Assembly: GCA_009836625.1 (NCBI GenBank)
Contig: VXVC01000012.1
Location: 256,073-320,072, forward strand
DNA length: 64,000 bases
Source: Holophagales bacterium
GTDB lineage: Bacteria; Acidobacteriota; Thermoanaerobaculia; Multivoradales; Multivoraceae
Direction: 5' to 3'
The notes beneath the pieces are model-generated. The model was given only the letters and a program-made list of their open reading frames with translations. It was not told the DNA's origin and did not search any database. The position numbers and the translations under genes are program-made. Below, piece after piece: positions 54,869-62,572 of this stretch (within the stretch, counting starts at the first letter, position 1; each line of letters starts with the position of its first letter).

Positions 54869-55252
54869 ATGAAGGAGCGACAACGCTTTCAGAGAGTCCC
54901 GACGTTCGGCGCCGTCGCCCTGCTCCTGGTGCTTGCAGCCGCCGCGCCTCCCCATCTCAAGGTGTCGAACACGAGCCCCGAGGACGGCGCGACGCTGAGC
55001 GGTCCGGTGCGCACCCTGCGGGTCTGGTTCAACCAGGAACCGGACGTGCCTCTGAGCAAGCTGGAGCTGACCGGCCCGACCGGTCCGTTGAGCGTCGAGG
55101 GCCTTCACACGATGGGCGAGAAGGATCTGATGGCCAGGGTTTCAGGGCGGATGCCGGACGGTTCGTACACCGCCAAGTGGCAGACGGCGGGCGACGACGG
55201 CCACGTCCTGACCGGCGAGTGGACCTTCACGATCGACCGCGGCGGTCGCTGA
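54869..55252 (+). CDS. copC: CopC-like periplasmic copper-binding protein
   Basis: 127 aa from ATG 54869. A signal peptide (AVALLLVLAAAAP) precedes the CopC fold: HLKVSNTSPEDGATLSGPVR, VWFNQEPD and DDGHVLTGEWTFTI. The histidine near the mature N-terminus (PPHLKV) and the one in DDGHVLTG match the Cu(II) ligands of CopC. It binds periplasmic copper and passes it to CopD. The CopD gene starts 34 bp downstream. Confidence 0.9.
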   Translation: MKERQRFQRVPTFGAVALLLVLAAAAPPHLKVSNTSPEDGATLSGPVRTLRVWFNQEPDVPLSKLELTGPTGPLSVEGLHTMGEKDLMARVSGRMPDGSYTAKWQTAGDDGHVLTGEWTFTIDRGGR

Positions 55253-55286
55253 GACGCTGGACGCGGGTTCGTCACTGAGCTGGGAG

Positions 55287-56156
55287 ATGGCCGGCCGTTG
55301 GGCCGTCTATCTGCCGCTGCTCCTGGTTTGCGGCGCGACCGGCATGCGCCTGCTGGAGGCGATGGGTCCACGCGACCTGGCGGTTCGCGACCTGGGGGTC
55401 GAACTGGCCCGACTCACGCTGCTGTCCTGTCTGCTGCTGCTGGCGGCGTTCCTGCTGCGCGCCGTGTTCCAGTCGATCGAGGTCTGGGGAGTGGGGGAGG
55501 CGTTTGCGCTCGACAACCTGCGAGCGGTCGCGCTCGAGAGCCGCTGGGGGGAACGATGGCGTTGGCAGACCGCAGCGGCGGCCGTCGCGACTCTCGGTGC
55601 CCTTGCGGCCTACAGGGTGCCCGCGCTTGGCCTGACGATCGCGGGGATGGGAGCCCTCGGGCTTGCGGCGACGTTGCCGATGACCGGCCATGCGTTCGGC
55701 AACCCGGTTGCTTGGACTGCGCAGAGCATCCACGTGCTGGGCGCTGGCTTCTGGATCGGCACGTTGATCGTCATCCTCGTTCTTCCGTTGATGGTGCCGG
55801 GGACGTCCGTGGCGGAGGCGGCGTCCATGCGCCGGTTCTGGCTCGGCGCCTTCTGGCCGCTGGCGATTGTCGCCGCGACGCTTCTGGTCCTGAGCGGGGT
55901 GGTGCTGGCGGTTCTCTACCTGCCGGCCTGGGACACGCTCTGGACCGAGCCGTACGGCCGCATTCTGCTGGCCAAGATGGCCGGGAGCGTGTGCGTCCTG
56001 TTCCTGGGCGCCGTGAACCACCTCCGGATGAACTTCCGCCCCGATGCCCACACGGATCCGGTACCGCTGACGGTCGCCCTCGAGGTCGTCTTCGCGTTGG
56101 TCGTGCTCGCGGCCACGGGGATGCTCACCAGCACCGCGCAGCCGGACATGCACTGA
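55287..56156 (+). CDS. copD: CopD-like copper-transport membrane protein
   Basis: 289 aa with about eight helices. CopD-domain motifs include PMTGHAFGNPVAWTAQSIHV, LGAGFWIGTLIVI, then EPYGRILLAKM and AVNHLRMNFRP. CopD is thought to carry copper across the inner membrane in partnership with CopC. It forms a two-gene operon with the CopC gene and is convergent with the TonB receptor gene. Confidence 0.9.
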   Translation: MAGRWAVYLPLLLVCGATGMRLLEAMGPRDLAVRDLGVELARLTLLSCLLLLAAFLLRAVFQSIEVWGVGEAFALDNLRAVALESRWGERWRWQTAAAAVATLGALAAYRVPALGLTIAGMGALGLAATLPMTGHAFGNPVAWTAQSIHVLGAGFWIGTLIVILVLPLMVPGTSVAEAASMRRFWLGAFWPLAIVAATLLVLSGVVLAVLYLPAWDTLWTEPYGRILLAKMAGSVCVLFLGAVNHLRMNFRPDAHTDPVPLTVALEVVFALVVLAATGMLTSTAQPDMH

Positions 56157-56190
56157 GGTGCCCGGAGCGGCTGACCCGTCGGGGATCTAG

Positions 56191-58605
56191 CTAGAAGGTG
56201 ATCCGGCTGCTCACCCCGATTGTGCGCGGCTGGTTCGTCAGGTAGCCGACGCGGGCGCGCGTGCCGCGTTCCTGGTCGAGAGCCAGCAGGGCACGCTCAT
56301 CGAGCGCGTTGTTGACGAAGAGCGCTATGTCCCAACGCTCGTTCAGGAAGCCGAGGCGCAGGTTCAGGAGGTCGTAGGCCGGCATCTCGGGGTCGAAGCG
56401 AAACGTGGTTTGCGCAAGCGGTCCGCCGACCGGATTCGTAGCGGAGAGCGCCAGCAGGTCGACGGTGCCGAAGCCCGGGGCGTGGTCGCCAATCTGGGTG
56501 AAGCGGGAACCGACGTGCTGGAATGCCGAGGAGAGGTAGCCTGCCCAATCGCCGGCCTCCCAGCGCCAGGTCGCGGCCACCGCGGCCTGGAACCGGGGCA
56601 CGGTCGGCAGCCGGTTGCCCTTCTCGATGCCGGAGACCACGCTGGTCGTCCCGTCGGCTGCGGTCGAGGTCAGGGTCGACCCGAGTTCGGAGTCCGCGTA
56701 GCTGGCGGAAATCGCGAAGTCGAAGACAGCCGAGGGCTGAGCCGTCAGCTCGAGCTCCAGGCCCGTGCTGCGAGCGTTCGGCACGTTGAAGACGAGCCGG
56801 GACGAGCAGGACCCGGCGGTGACGGTTGTCTGCAGGTTCGAGATGTCCATCGTGAACGCCGCGACATTGAAGGTGCCGCGGCCGCCCATGATCGTGGACT
56901 TCGACCCGATCTCGACGTTCCAGAGTTCCTCGTCCTCCCAGGAGTCGCGGCCGCTGAAGGTCGCGAGGTCTTCCGGGGTGCAGACGGGCACGTTCAGCGG
57001 GTCGTTGATGCCGCCGAGACGGAAGCCTTTGGAGACCTGGGCGTTGAGTTGCGTGTTCTCGGTCGCTTCGAAGCTGGCGATGAAGCGGGGCGCCACGCCG
57101 TCGGCGCTGGTTTCGCCCTCGGTCGGCCCCGGATCCGCGAACAGCCCGTCGAAGACCTGGCTGCGGGTCTCCTCGTAGTCGTACCAGCGTGCTCCCGCGG
57201 TCAGGTCGAGCCGTTCGCCGGCGGTCCAGGTGATCTCGAAGAAGGCAGCCGTCTGGTCGAACTCGTAGTTCAGGTCGGAGTAGAACAGCTCGTCGACCGC
57301 GGCGCCGAAAGCGCCCGCGGTGGGAATGCCGGTCATCGCCTGGAAGCCGGTGACCGGCAGGCTCTGGCCGTAGTCCCGTTCGCTCGTGCCGTAGAAGAGG
57401 CCGAGCACCCAGTGGGTGTACTCGTCCCCGCTCGCCAGCCGGAGTTCCTGGGTGAGGCCGCTCGCGGTCGTCGCGTCGATGAGGGGCGCGTCCAGCGTGT
57501 AGACCGCTTCGGGAAGGCCGATCGTGGCTCCGGCGACGCTCGCGTAGAGGGCTGTCGAGTCGCGCACGACGAGCACGTCGCGGTCGGTGGCCGAGGTGAT
57601 GGACGTGAAGTAGTAGCCGTCGGGGAGATCGACCACGACCTTGAGATCGGCGAGCAGGAACTCGTCGGTGTAGGGCTCCTCGAACTGGGTGAAGAGCTGG
57701 CGCTCGCCGAGATCCACGGCGGGCCGGCTCGTCGTGTACGGGTTGGCCAGGATGTTGAAGTCGTCGATCCGGTTCCAGCCGTCCATCTCGACTTCCTGGT
57801 AGAGGAGGCGCGGCGTGACCGTCACGTTCTCCGACGGCTCGAGGCGCAGAGCCCAGCGGGCGCCGGTGCGTTCGCCGGAGTTCACGTCTTTGTTCACGCT
57901 CAGGTCGGGCTGCACGGCGTCCATGAAGCCGCCGAACGAGGTGTGGTAGGCGGTGATTCGCATCGCCGTGGTGTCGCCCACCGGCACGTTGACCGCGACC
58001 TTCGCGCTTTCTCCCATACCGCCGTCACCGACCGAGGAGATGGAGAGCTCCCCGAAGCCGTCCGAGACTCCGAGCTCCGGCTGGTTCGTGATGTAGCGGA
58101 CCGTGCCGGCGAGCGAGCCCGATCCGAACAGCGTGCCCTGCGGTCCTCGCAGCACCTCGACGCGGGACATGTCGAACAGGTCGATGTCCGGAGTGAAAAG
58201 GGACAGGGAGATGACGGACTCGTCGAGGTAGATGCCGACCTGCTCCTTGACGCCAGGCTGGTCGCGGACGATCTGTCCGGCGGCGACGCCGCGCATCGCG
58301 ACCTGACTCTGACCGGGACCGAGGTTCTGCACGGTGAAGCCAGCGACGTTGGCCGCGATCTCTTCGAGGTCGCCGGCGCCGCGGCTGCGCAGGACTTCCT
58401 CGCTGGGCGCTACGACGGAGAAAGGCACCTCCTGGAGGTTCTCCTCCCTCTTGCGCGCGGTGACGGTGATCTCTTCGGAGAAGCTGCCGGATGCGGGCTC
58501 GGCTTCCTCGGCGGAGTTCGTCTGAGCCGCGGCCGGCACGGGGACCGTGCCCGCGAGAGCCAGCAGGCCGAGTGTCGGGAGGAGTTGTGTGAGTGTTCGA
58601 GTCAT
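56191..58605 (-). CDS. TonB-dependent outer-membrane receptor
   Basis: 804 aa from ATG 58605. The signal peptide ends at PAAAQ. The TonB box region is SEEITVTARKREENLQEVPFS. The plug has GVAAGQIVRDQPGVKEQ, RVEVLRGPQGTLFGSGSLAG and TVRYITNQP. The barrel ends in phenylalanine (GVSSRITF). The ITVTARKREENLQEVP start is common in receptors for organic ligands as well as iron complexes. It starts 2 bp after the rhodanese gene stop, so the two form an operon, and it lies between copper and mercury genes. Confidence 0.93.
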   Translation of the reverse strand: MTRTLTQLLPTLGLLALAGTVPVPAAAQTNSAEEAEPASGSFSEEITVTARKREENLQEVPFSVVAPSEEVLRSRGAGDLEEIAANVAGFTVQNLGPGQSQVAMRGVAAGQIVRDQPGVKEQVGIYLDESVISLSLFTPDIDLFDMSRVEVLRGPQGTLFGSGSLAGTVRYITNQPELGVSDGFGELSISSVGDGGMGESAKVAVNVPVGDTTAMRITAYHTSFGGFMDAVQPDLSVNKDVNSGERTGARWALRLEPSENVTVTPRLLYQEVEMDGWNRIDDFNILANPYTTSRPAVDLGERQLFTQFEEPYTDEFLLADLKVVVDLPDGYYFTSITSATDRDVLVVRDSTALYASVAGATIGLPEAVYTLDAPLIDATTASGLTQELRLASGDEYTHWVLGLFYGTSERDYGQSLPVTGFQAMTGIPTAGAFGAAVDELFYSDLNYEFDQTAAFFEITWTAGERLDLTAGARWYDYEETRSQVFDGLFADPGPTEGETSADGVAPRFIASFEATENTQLNAQVSKGFRLGGINDPLNVPVCTPEDLATFSGRDSWEDEELWNVEIGSKSTIMGGRGTFNVAAFTMDISNLQTTVTAGSCSSRLVFNVPNARSTGLELELTAQPSAVFDFAISASYADSELGSTLTSTAADGTTSVVSGIEKGNRLPTVPRFQAAVAATWRWEAGDWAGYLSSAFQHVGSRFTQIGDHAPGFGTVDLLALSATNPVGGPLAQTTFRFDPEMPAYDLLNLRLGFLNERWDIALFVNNALDERALLALDQERGTRARVGYLTNQPRTIGVSSRITF

Positions 58606-58607
58606 GG

Positions 58608-59132
58608 TCAGGGCCGCAGGTGCGGCTCGAGCAGCTTGCCCCACTGCTTGTCGTACGGGTGAACGCGATCGACCTCGACGCCTCCGCGGTACACGGGCCG
58701 ACCGGAGTTGGCCCACTCGAAGATTGAGCCTTCCAGATTCCAGACCCGATCGAGAATGTCCGGGTCATGCAACTGGATCAGGTCGGCAACCGCGGCGGAG
58801 GAACGGTAGCCGACGGAACAGTAGAGGACGATCGGTCGATCGCGATCCGCGGCGGCGACCGCTTCGGCGATGTCCCCGCCCTGGGCGTGGACGGCTCCGG
58901 GCAGGTGGCTGACCTCGTACTCGAAGGGCTCGCGGACGTCGATCACCAGAGGTGGCGGCTCTTCCTCCAGCCGCCGGTCGAGCTCTTCGATGCTCATCTG
59001 GGGCACGCCGGGAAAGCTCGCCCGCACCAGGGCCTTGAGTTGGGACATCGTCGGCGCGCCACAGGTCAGGGCCATCAGCGCGCCGAGCATCAGCGCTCCG
59101 ATCTTCGGGATCCTCGGGTTACGTCCAGACAT
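58608..59132 (-). CDS. Exported rhodanese-like domain protein
   Basis: 174 aa from ATG 59132. A hydrophobic N-terminus (IGALMLGALMALTCGAP) includes a lipobox-like LTCG. One rhodanese domain has the CH2A/loop signature VIDVREPFEYEVSHLPGAVH and the active-site loop LYCSVGYRSS with its catalytic cysteine. Rhodaneses carry sulfur as persulfide or bind thiols. It is first in an operon with the TonB receptor and divergent from the MerC-like gene, which suggests thiol or metal handling. Confidence 0.9.
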   Translation of the reverse strand: MSGRNPRIPKIGALMLGALMALTCGAPTMSQLKALVRASFPGVPQMSIEELDRRLEEEPPPLVIDVREPFEYEVSHLPGAVHAQGGDIAEAVAAADRDRPIVLYCSVGYRSSAAVADLIQLHDPDILDRVWNLEGSIFEWANSGRPVYRGGVEVDRVHPYDKQWGKLLEPHLRP

Positions 59133-59241
59133 GGGTGTGTGCCGCCGGCAACGGTCGTGGCGCGGGCGGGATTCCATTATCATCACGGCTCCGGCGCTCG
59201 CATCCTGCTCTTCGCGGATAGCCCGCCGTCGATGTGACCCG

Positions 59242-59670
59242 ATGAAGGACTCTCTCGTAGCCGTTCCGTCGAGCACGTATCTGGTTTCCGGATCGCGCCT
59301 GGCGGCGTGCGCGGCGGCCTGGTGCGGCCTGCACTGCGCGCTCACACCGGTCCTGGTCGCGGTGGCGCCCGCGCTGGCGCTCTCCGAAGGCGTCGAGCGA
59401 GCCGTTTGGGCAGGGACCGTCCTTCTCGGCGCGGTGATGCTCGGCCTGGGCCCGGGCGGCAGGAACCGGGTCGTGTTCGTCACCTTTGTCGGGGGGGCCG
59501 TGGTCTGGGCAGCCTCCCTCGCGGGCTGGCTCCAGCCGCTGCCCGAGATCGCGACGTCGGCCGCCGGAAGCCTCATCCTCGCAGGGGCCATGGTGCAGAG
59601 CGCCCGTGTCTGCCACGCCAGCGCGTGCGCGGTCTGCGCCGACGAGGAGCGAGCGGATCGGGGAGACTGA
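59242..59670 (+). CDS. MerC-domain membrane protein
   Basis: 142 aa from ATG 59242; the track's 58870 start is antisense to the rhodanese gene. There are about four helices. Helix 1 has the MerC-type cysteine motif ACAAAWCGLHCALTPVL; a second cysteine group near the C-terminus is VCHASACAVC. MerC moves Hg(II) inward for reduction; stand-alone homologues may handle other soft metals. No merA or merR is in view. The region before it (59133-59241) is a divergent promoter region with no clear motif. Confidence 0.78.
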   Translation: MKDSLVAVPSSTYLVSGSRLAACAAAWCGLHCALTPVLVAVAPALALSEGVERAVWAGTVLLGAVMLGLGPGGRNRVVFVTFVGGAVVWAASLAGWLQPLPEIATSAAGSLILAGAMVQSARVCHASACAVCADEERADRGD

Positions 59671-59697
59671 GGACGACAGCCACGCCGCGTGCGGTCG

Positions 59698-61344
59698 TCA
59701 CTCTCCGGCGGCGGCTCCGGTGGCTTCAGTGGACGGCGCCCGCCCGGCGGGTTGGCCGACCATCTTCATCTCGAACGGCCGCTCGGTGTCGGCCCCCATC
59801 GTGATCGTGCCCTGGAGCGCCCCTTGCGCGTCGAGTTCCGCTTCGATCACCGTCGTGGTGGCTGACGCCTCGGGGGTGGGGAAGTGGGTCGTCACCCGCA
59901 GGCGGTCGCCGGACCAGGCGAAGTCGTCGAGGGTGATCGTGAACATCTGCAGACCGGATGCCACGTAGAGGATGCCCTCGCCCTCGCGGGGCGTCCAGAA
60001 AGCGATCGGCAGGAACCCGTCGGCCAGGAAGGAGGTCCCCCGTGGATGCCGGGCGATCAGCTTCGTCAGCTTGTCGACGTTGTCCTTCGGCCGGTGGTAG
60101 CCGCCGTCCTTGCGGACGATCTCCATGAAGCCGACGAACATCTCGTTGACCACGTCGCCACGGTAGATGATCTCGCGGGTCGGATCGGGGTTGGCCGGGT
60201 TGCTCTCCGAGTTGTCCCAGACCGCCGTGACCTCGATCCGGCTCGAGGCCGGCAGGTCGATCGGCTCGGTGGGGTAGTAGAGCCACTGCCAGTTGTAGTC
60301 GTACTTCGGCACGTCGAGCAGGGTCTCGCTGCTTCCGTCCGCGTGGAGGATGCGGTAGGTCATCGCCTTGCCCCGAACGTGCATGTGGGGGCTGAAGGCG
60401 AGGATCTGCATGTCGTCGTCGGGCTGAAAGAATCCCTCCTCGGCGTGGTGACCGGCGCCCGGCGGAATCCGGATGCCGGTGTTGGCGACCGAGACGGTCG
60501 CCACTTCACGCTCCAGTTCGCCCTTGCCGAAGTAGATCCCGATACGGGTGACGTCCGATGTCGCTTCGCCGAACGGGTGGTAGTGGGAGTCCATCGTGAT
60601 CGTCGTGCCCGGGCCCAGAACCCGGCCGGTGCCCTCGGGGAAGACGTAGGGCGGCATGCCCGCGGTCCAGATCCCGAACACGCCGCTGCCCCCGGCACCC
60701 TCGCTCACCCTCTCGCCTGAGCCGATCGGGCCACCGCTCTCGCGCCGCGGTGTCGTGTACGTGGCCTGGAAGTGGTGCGTGGCTCTGCGGTCGCCGGGGA
60801 GGAACTCGATCGCCTGTACCCATCGTTCCTCCTCCAGCTCGAGCGCGATGCGCTGCTTGGGGAAGAGATCCGGGCCTTCCGCCGGCACCTCGATGCGGTC
60901 GAGCGTCAGCACGTAGTCCGGTTCGCCCAGCGTCCAGCCCTCGGGGAAGGTCGGCGCCGGCGGCAGGTCGGCGGGATCGCCCTCGGGCGCGCCGCCCGTG
61001 GCCCAGCCCGCGATCGTTGCGATCTGTTCGGCGGAGAGGGAGAGGTCATTACGGAACACGACGTGCTCCGACTCGGCGCTCCAGGGCGGCATATCGCCGT
61101 TCTCGACCGCCCGCGCCATGCCGCGTGCCCAGGGGCGGGCCTCCCGGTAGGAGAGCAGCGACATCGGCGCCGCCTGGTTCGGGCGATGACACTGGACGCA
61201 CTTCTCGAACAGGATGGGCGCCACGTCGCGGCTGAAGGTCGGCGGGTCGGCCGCGCCGGCTGCCGTCGCTGTGAGCAGGACGGTGCTGGCGACCAACGCC
61301 GCGAGCGTGTATGGGTGGCGGCGGATAGGGGATCTCGTGAGCAT
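59698..61344 (-). CDS. Exported heme c / copper type II monooxygenase-like protein (copy 2)
   Basis: 548 aa from ATG 61344. After the signal comes C49-V-Q-C52-H53 in the same APMSLLSYREARPWARG context as copy 1. Copper-site candidates are RATHHFQATY, ITMDSHYHPFG and AFSPHMHVRGKAM. It is about 110 residues longer than copy 1 because of a C-terminal beta domain (FLADGFLPIAFWTP ... IEAELDAQGALQGTITMG). It is divergent from the second PDLQGxW gene, with 127 bp between starts. Confidence 0.82.
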   Translation of the reverse strand: MLTRSPIRRHPYTLAALVASTVLLTATAAGAADPPTFSRDVAPILFEKCVQCHRPNQAAPMSLLSYREARPWARGMARAVENGDMPPWSAESEHVVFRNDLSLSAEQIATIAGWATGGAPEGDPADLPPAPTFPEGWTLGEPDYVLTLDRIEVPAEGPDLFPKQRIALELEEERWVQAIEFLPGDRRATHHFQATYTTPRRESGGPIGSGERVSEGAGGSGVFGIWTAGMPPYVFPEGTGRVLGPGTTITMDSHYHPFGEATSDVTRIGIYFGKGELEREVATVSVANTGIRIPPGAGHHAEEGFFQPDDDMQILAFSPHMHVRGKAMTYRILHADGSSETLLDVPKYDYNWQWLYYPTEPIDLPASSRIEVTAVWDNSESNPANPDPTREIIYRGDVVNEMFVGFMEIVRKDGGYHRPKDNVDKLTKLIARHPRGTSFLADGFLPIAFWTPREGEGILYVASGLQMFTITLDDFAWSGDRLRVTTHFPTPEASATTTVIEAELDAQGALQGTITMGADTERPFEMKMVGQPAGRAPSTEATGAAAGE

Positions 61345-61471
61345 GTTCGTCCCTGAACTGATGGGTTTGGCGATTGCGTTCAGTCTAACAAGCGGCGGGC
61401 TGAGGTTCGTTCGTGCGGTAGGCTCGATGGCGCTTCCCCAAGGTACGTGGAGACGAATCGGAGGACACTCC

Positions 61472-62554
61472 ATGCGCATCGATCGAGCCGCCCTGGCTAT
61501 CTGTCTGTTCGCCGTTGCGGCGATGCTGATCGCGGCCCCTGCCGTGGTGGCGGGTGAAGAGGACATCCCGCGCACCGCCAGCGGCAAGCCCGACCTGACG
61601 GGTCGCTACAACATCGCGAGCTCGACGCCGTTCGAACGGCCGTCGGAGTTCGGCGACGAACTCTTTCTCACCGTCGAGGAAGCGGAAGAGATCATGGAGC
61701 GGACCCGCGCGGCGGTGGCCAGGTCCAACGCCGCCAGCGATCCGGAGCGGTCCGCGCCCCCGGCCGGCGGCGACGGCTCTCCCGGCGCCGCCGGCGCGGT
61801 CGGCGGCTACAACTCGTTCTGGACCGACCGCGGGAGCGACCGCTTCGCCATCGACGGGAAGTTCCGTACCTCCATCCTGACCGATCCGCCGAACGGCCGC
61901 ATGCCGTCGCTCTCCGAGGCGGGGAAGGCTCGCCGTGCCGACTTGCATCCGTACGCCTACGAGAACACCGGCAGCGCCTGGTGGCTCGAGACCGGCGACG
62001 ACCCGTACGACGGCCCGGAGACACTGTCGGTCCTCGATCGCTGCCTGTACCTGGGAGCGGCGGCGACTCCGGCTCGCCCGATTCTCTACAACAACCTGAA
62101 GACCATCACGCAGACCGAGGACCACGTGGTCATCCTGGTCGAGTGGATGCACTGGGCCAAGGTCGTGCGGCTGAACGCGGAGCACGCGCCGCCGGAGGTG
62201 CGTTCGCTGGGCGGCGACCCGATCGGCTGGTGGGAAGGCGACACCCTGGTGGTCGAGACGACGAACTTCCTCGAGCGGCCGGGCGTTGCGCGCGAGGGTC
62301 TGAAGGTAGTCGAGCGCTTTACCCGCCAGAGCGCGGACGGGCTCCTGTACGAGTTCACGGTGCACGACCCGGACTACACGGCACCCTACGGTGGCGAGTT
62401 TCTCTGGCCGCAGACGGAGGAACTGAACTACGAGTACGCCTGCCACGAGGGCAACTACGCGATGGGCAACATCCTTCGGGGCGCGCGACTGCTCGAGCGG
62501 GAGTACCTCGAGCAGAAGGGTCAGGCGGGCAGCACCGGCTCGGGGGACGAGTAG
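61472..62554 (+). CDS. Secreted 'PDLQGxW' family protein, copy 2 (PDLTGRY variant)
   Basis: 360 aa from ATG 61472, with GGAGG 7 nt upstream; the track's 61214 start is rejected. The signal peptide is ALAICLFAVAAMLIAAPAVVA. SGKPDLTGRYNIASSTPFER corresponds to the PDLQGIW start of the 46699 protein. IGWWEGDTLVVETTNF and YEYACHEGNYAMGNILRGAR match its C-terminal half. It is divergent from heme c/copper copy 2 and 18 bp upstream of the DUF547-radical SAM gene. Confidence 0.82.
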   Translation: MRIDRAALAICLFAVAAMLIAAPAVVAGEEDIPRTASGKPDLTGRYNIASSTPFERPSEFGDELFLTVEEAEEIMERTRAAVARSNAASDPERSAPPAGGDGSPGAAGAVGGYNSFWTDRGSDRFAIDGKFRTSILTDPPNGRMPSLSEAGKARRADLHPYAYENTGSAWWLETGDDPYDGPETLSVLDRCLYLGAAATPARPILYNNLKTITQTEDHVVILVEWMHWAKVVRLNAEHAPPEVRSLGGDPIGWWEGDTLVVETTNFLERPGVAREGLKVVERFTRQSADGLLYEFTVHDPDYTAPYGGEFLWPQTEELNYEYACHEGNYAMGNILRGARLLEREYLEQKGQAGSTGSGDE

Positions 62555-62572
62555 GCCCTCAGCAGGGGTTCG

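Noticed and set aside
56410-58662. 750-aa plus-strand ORF opposite the second TonB receptor
   Set aside because: Antisense shadow with no domain; the minus frame has plug and barrel motifs and a terminal Phe.
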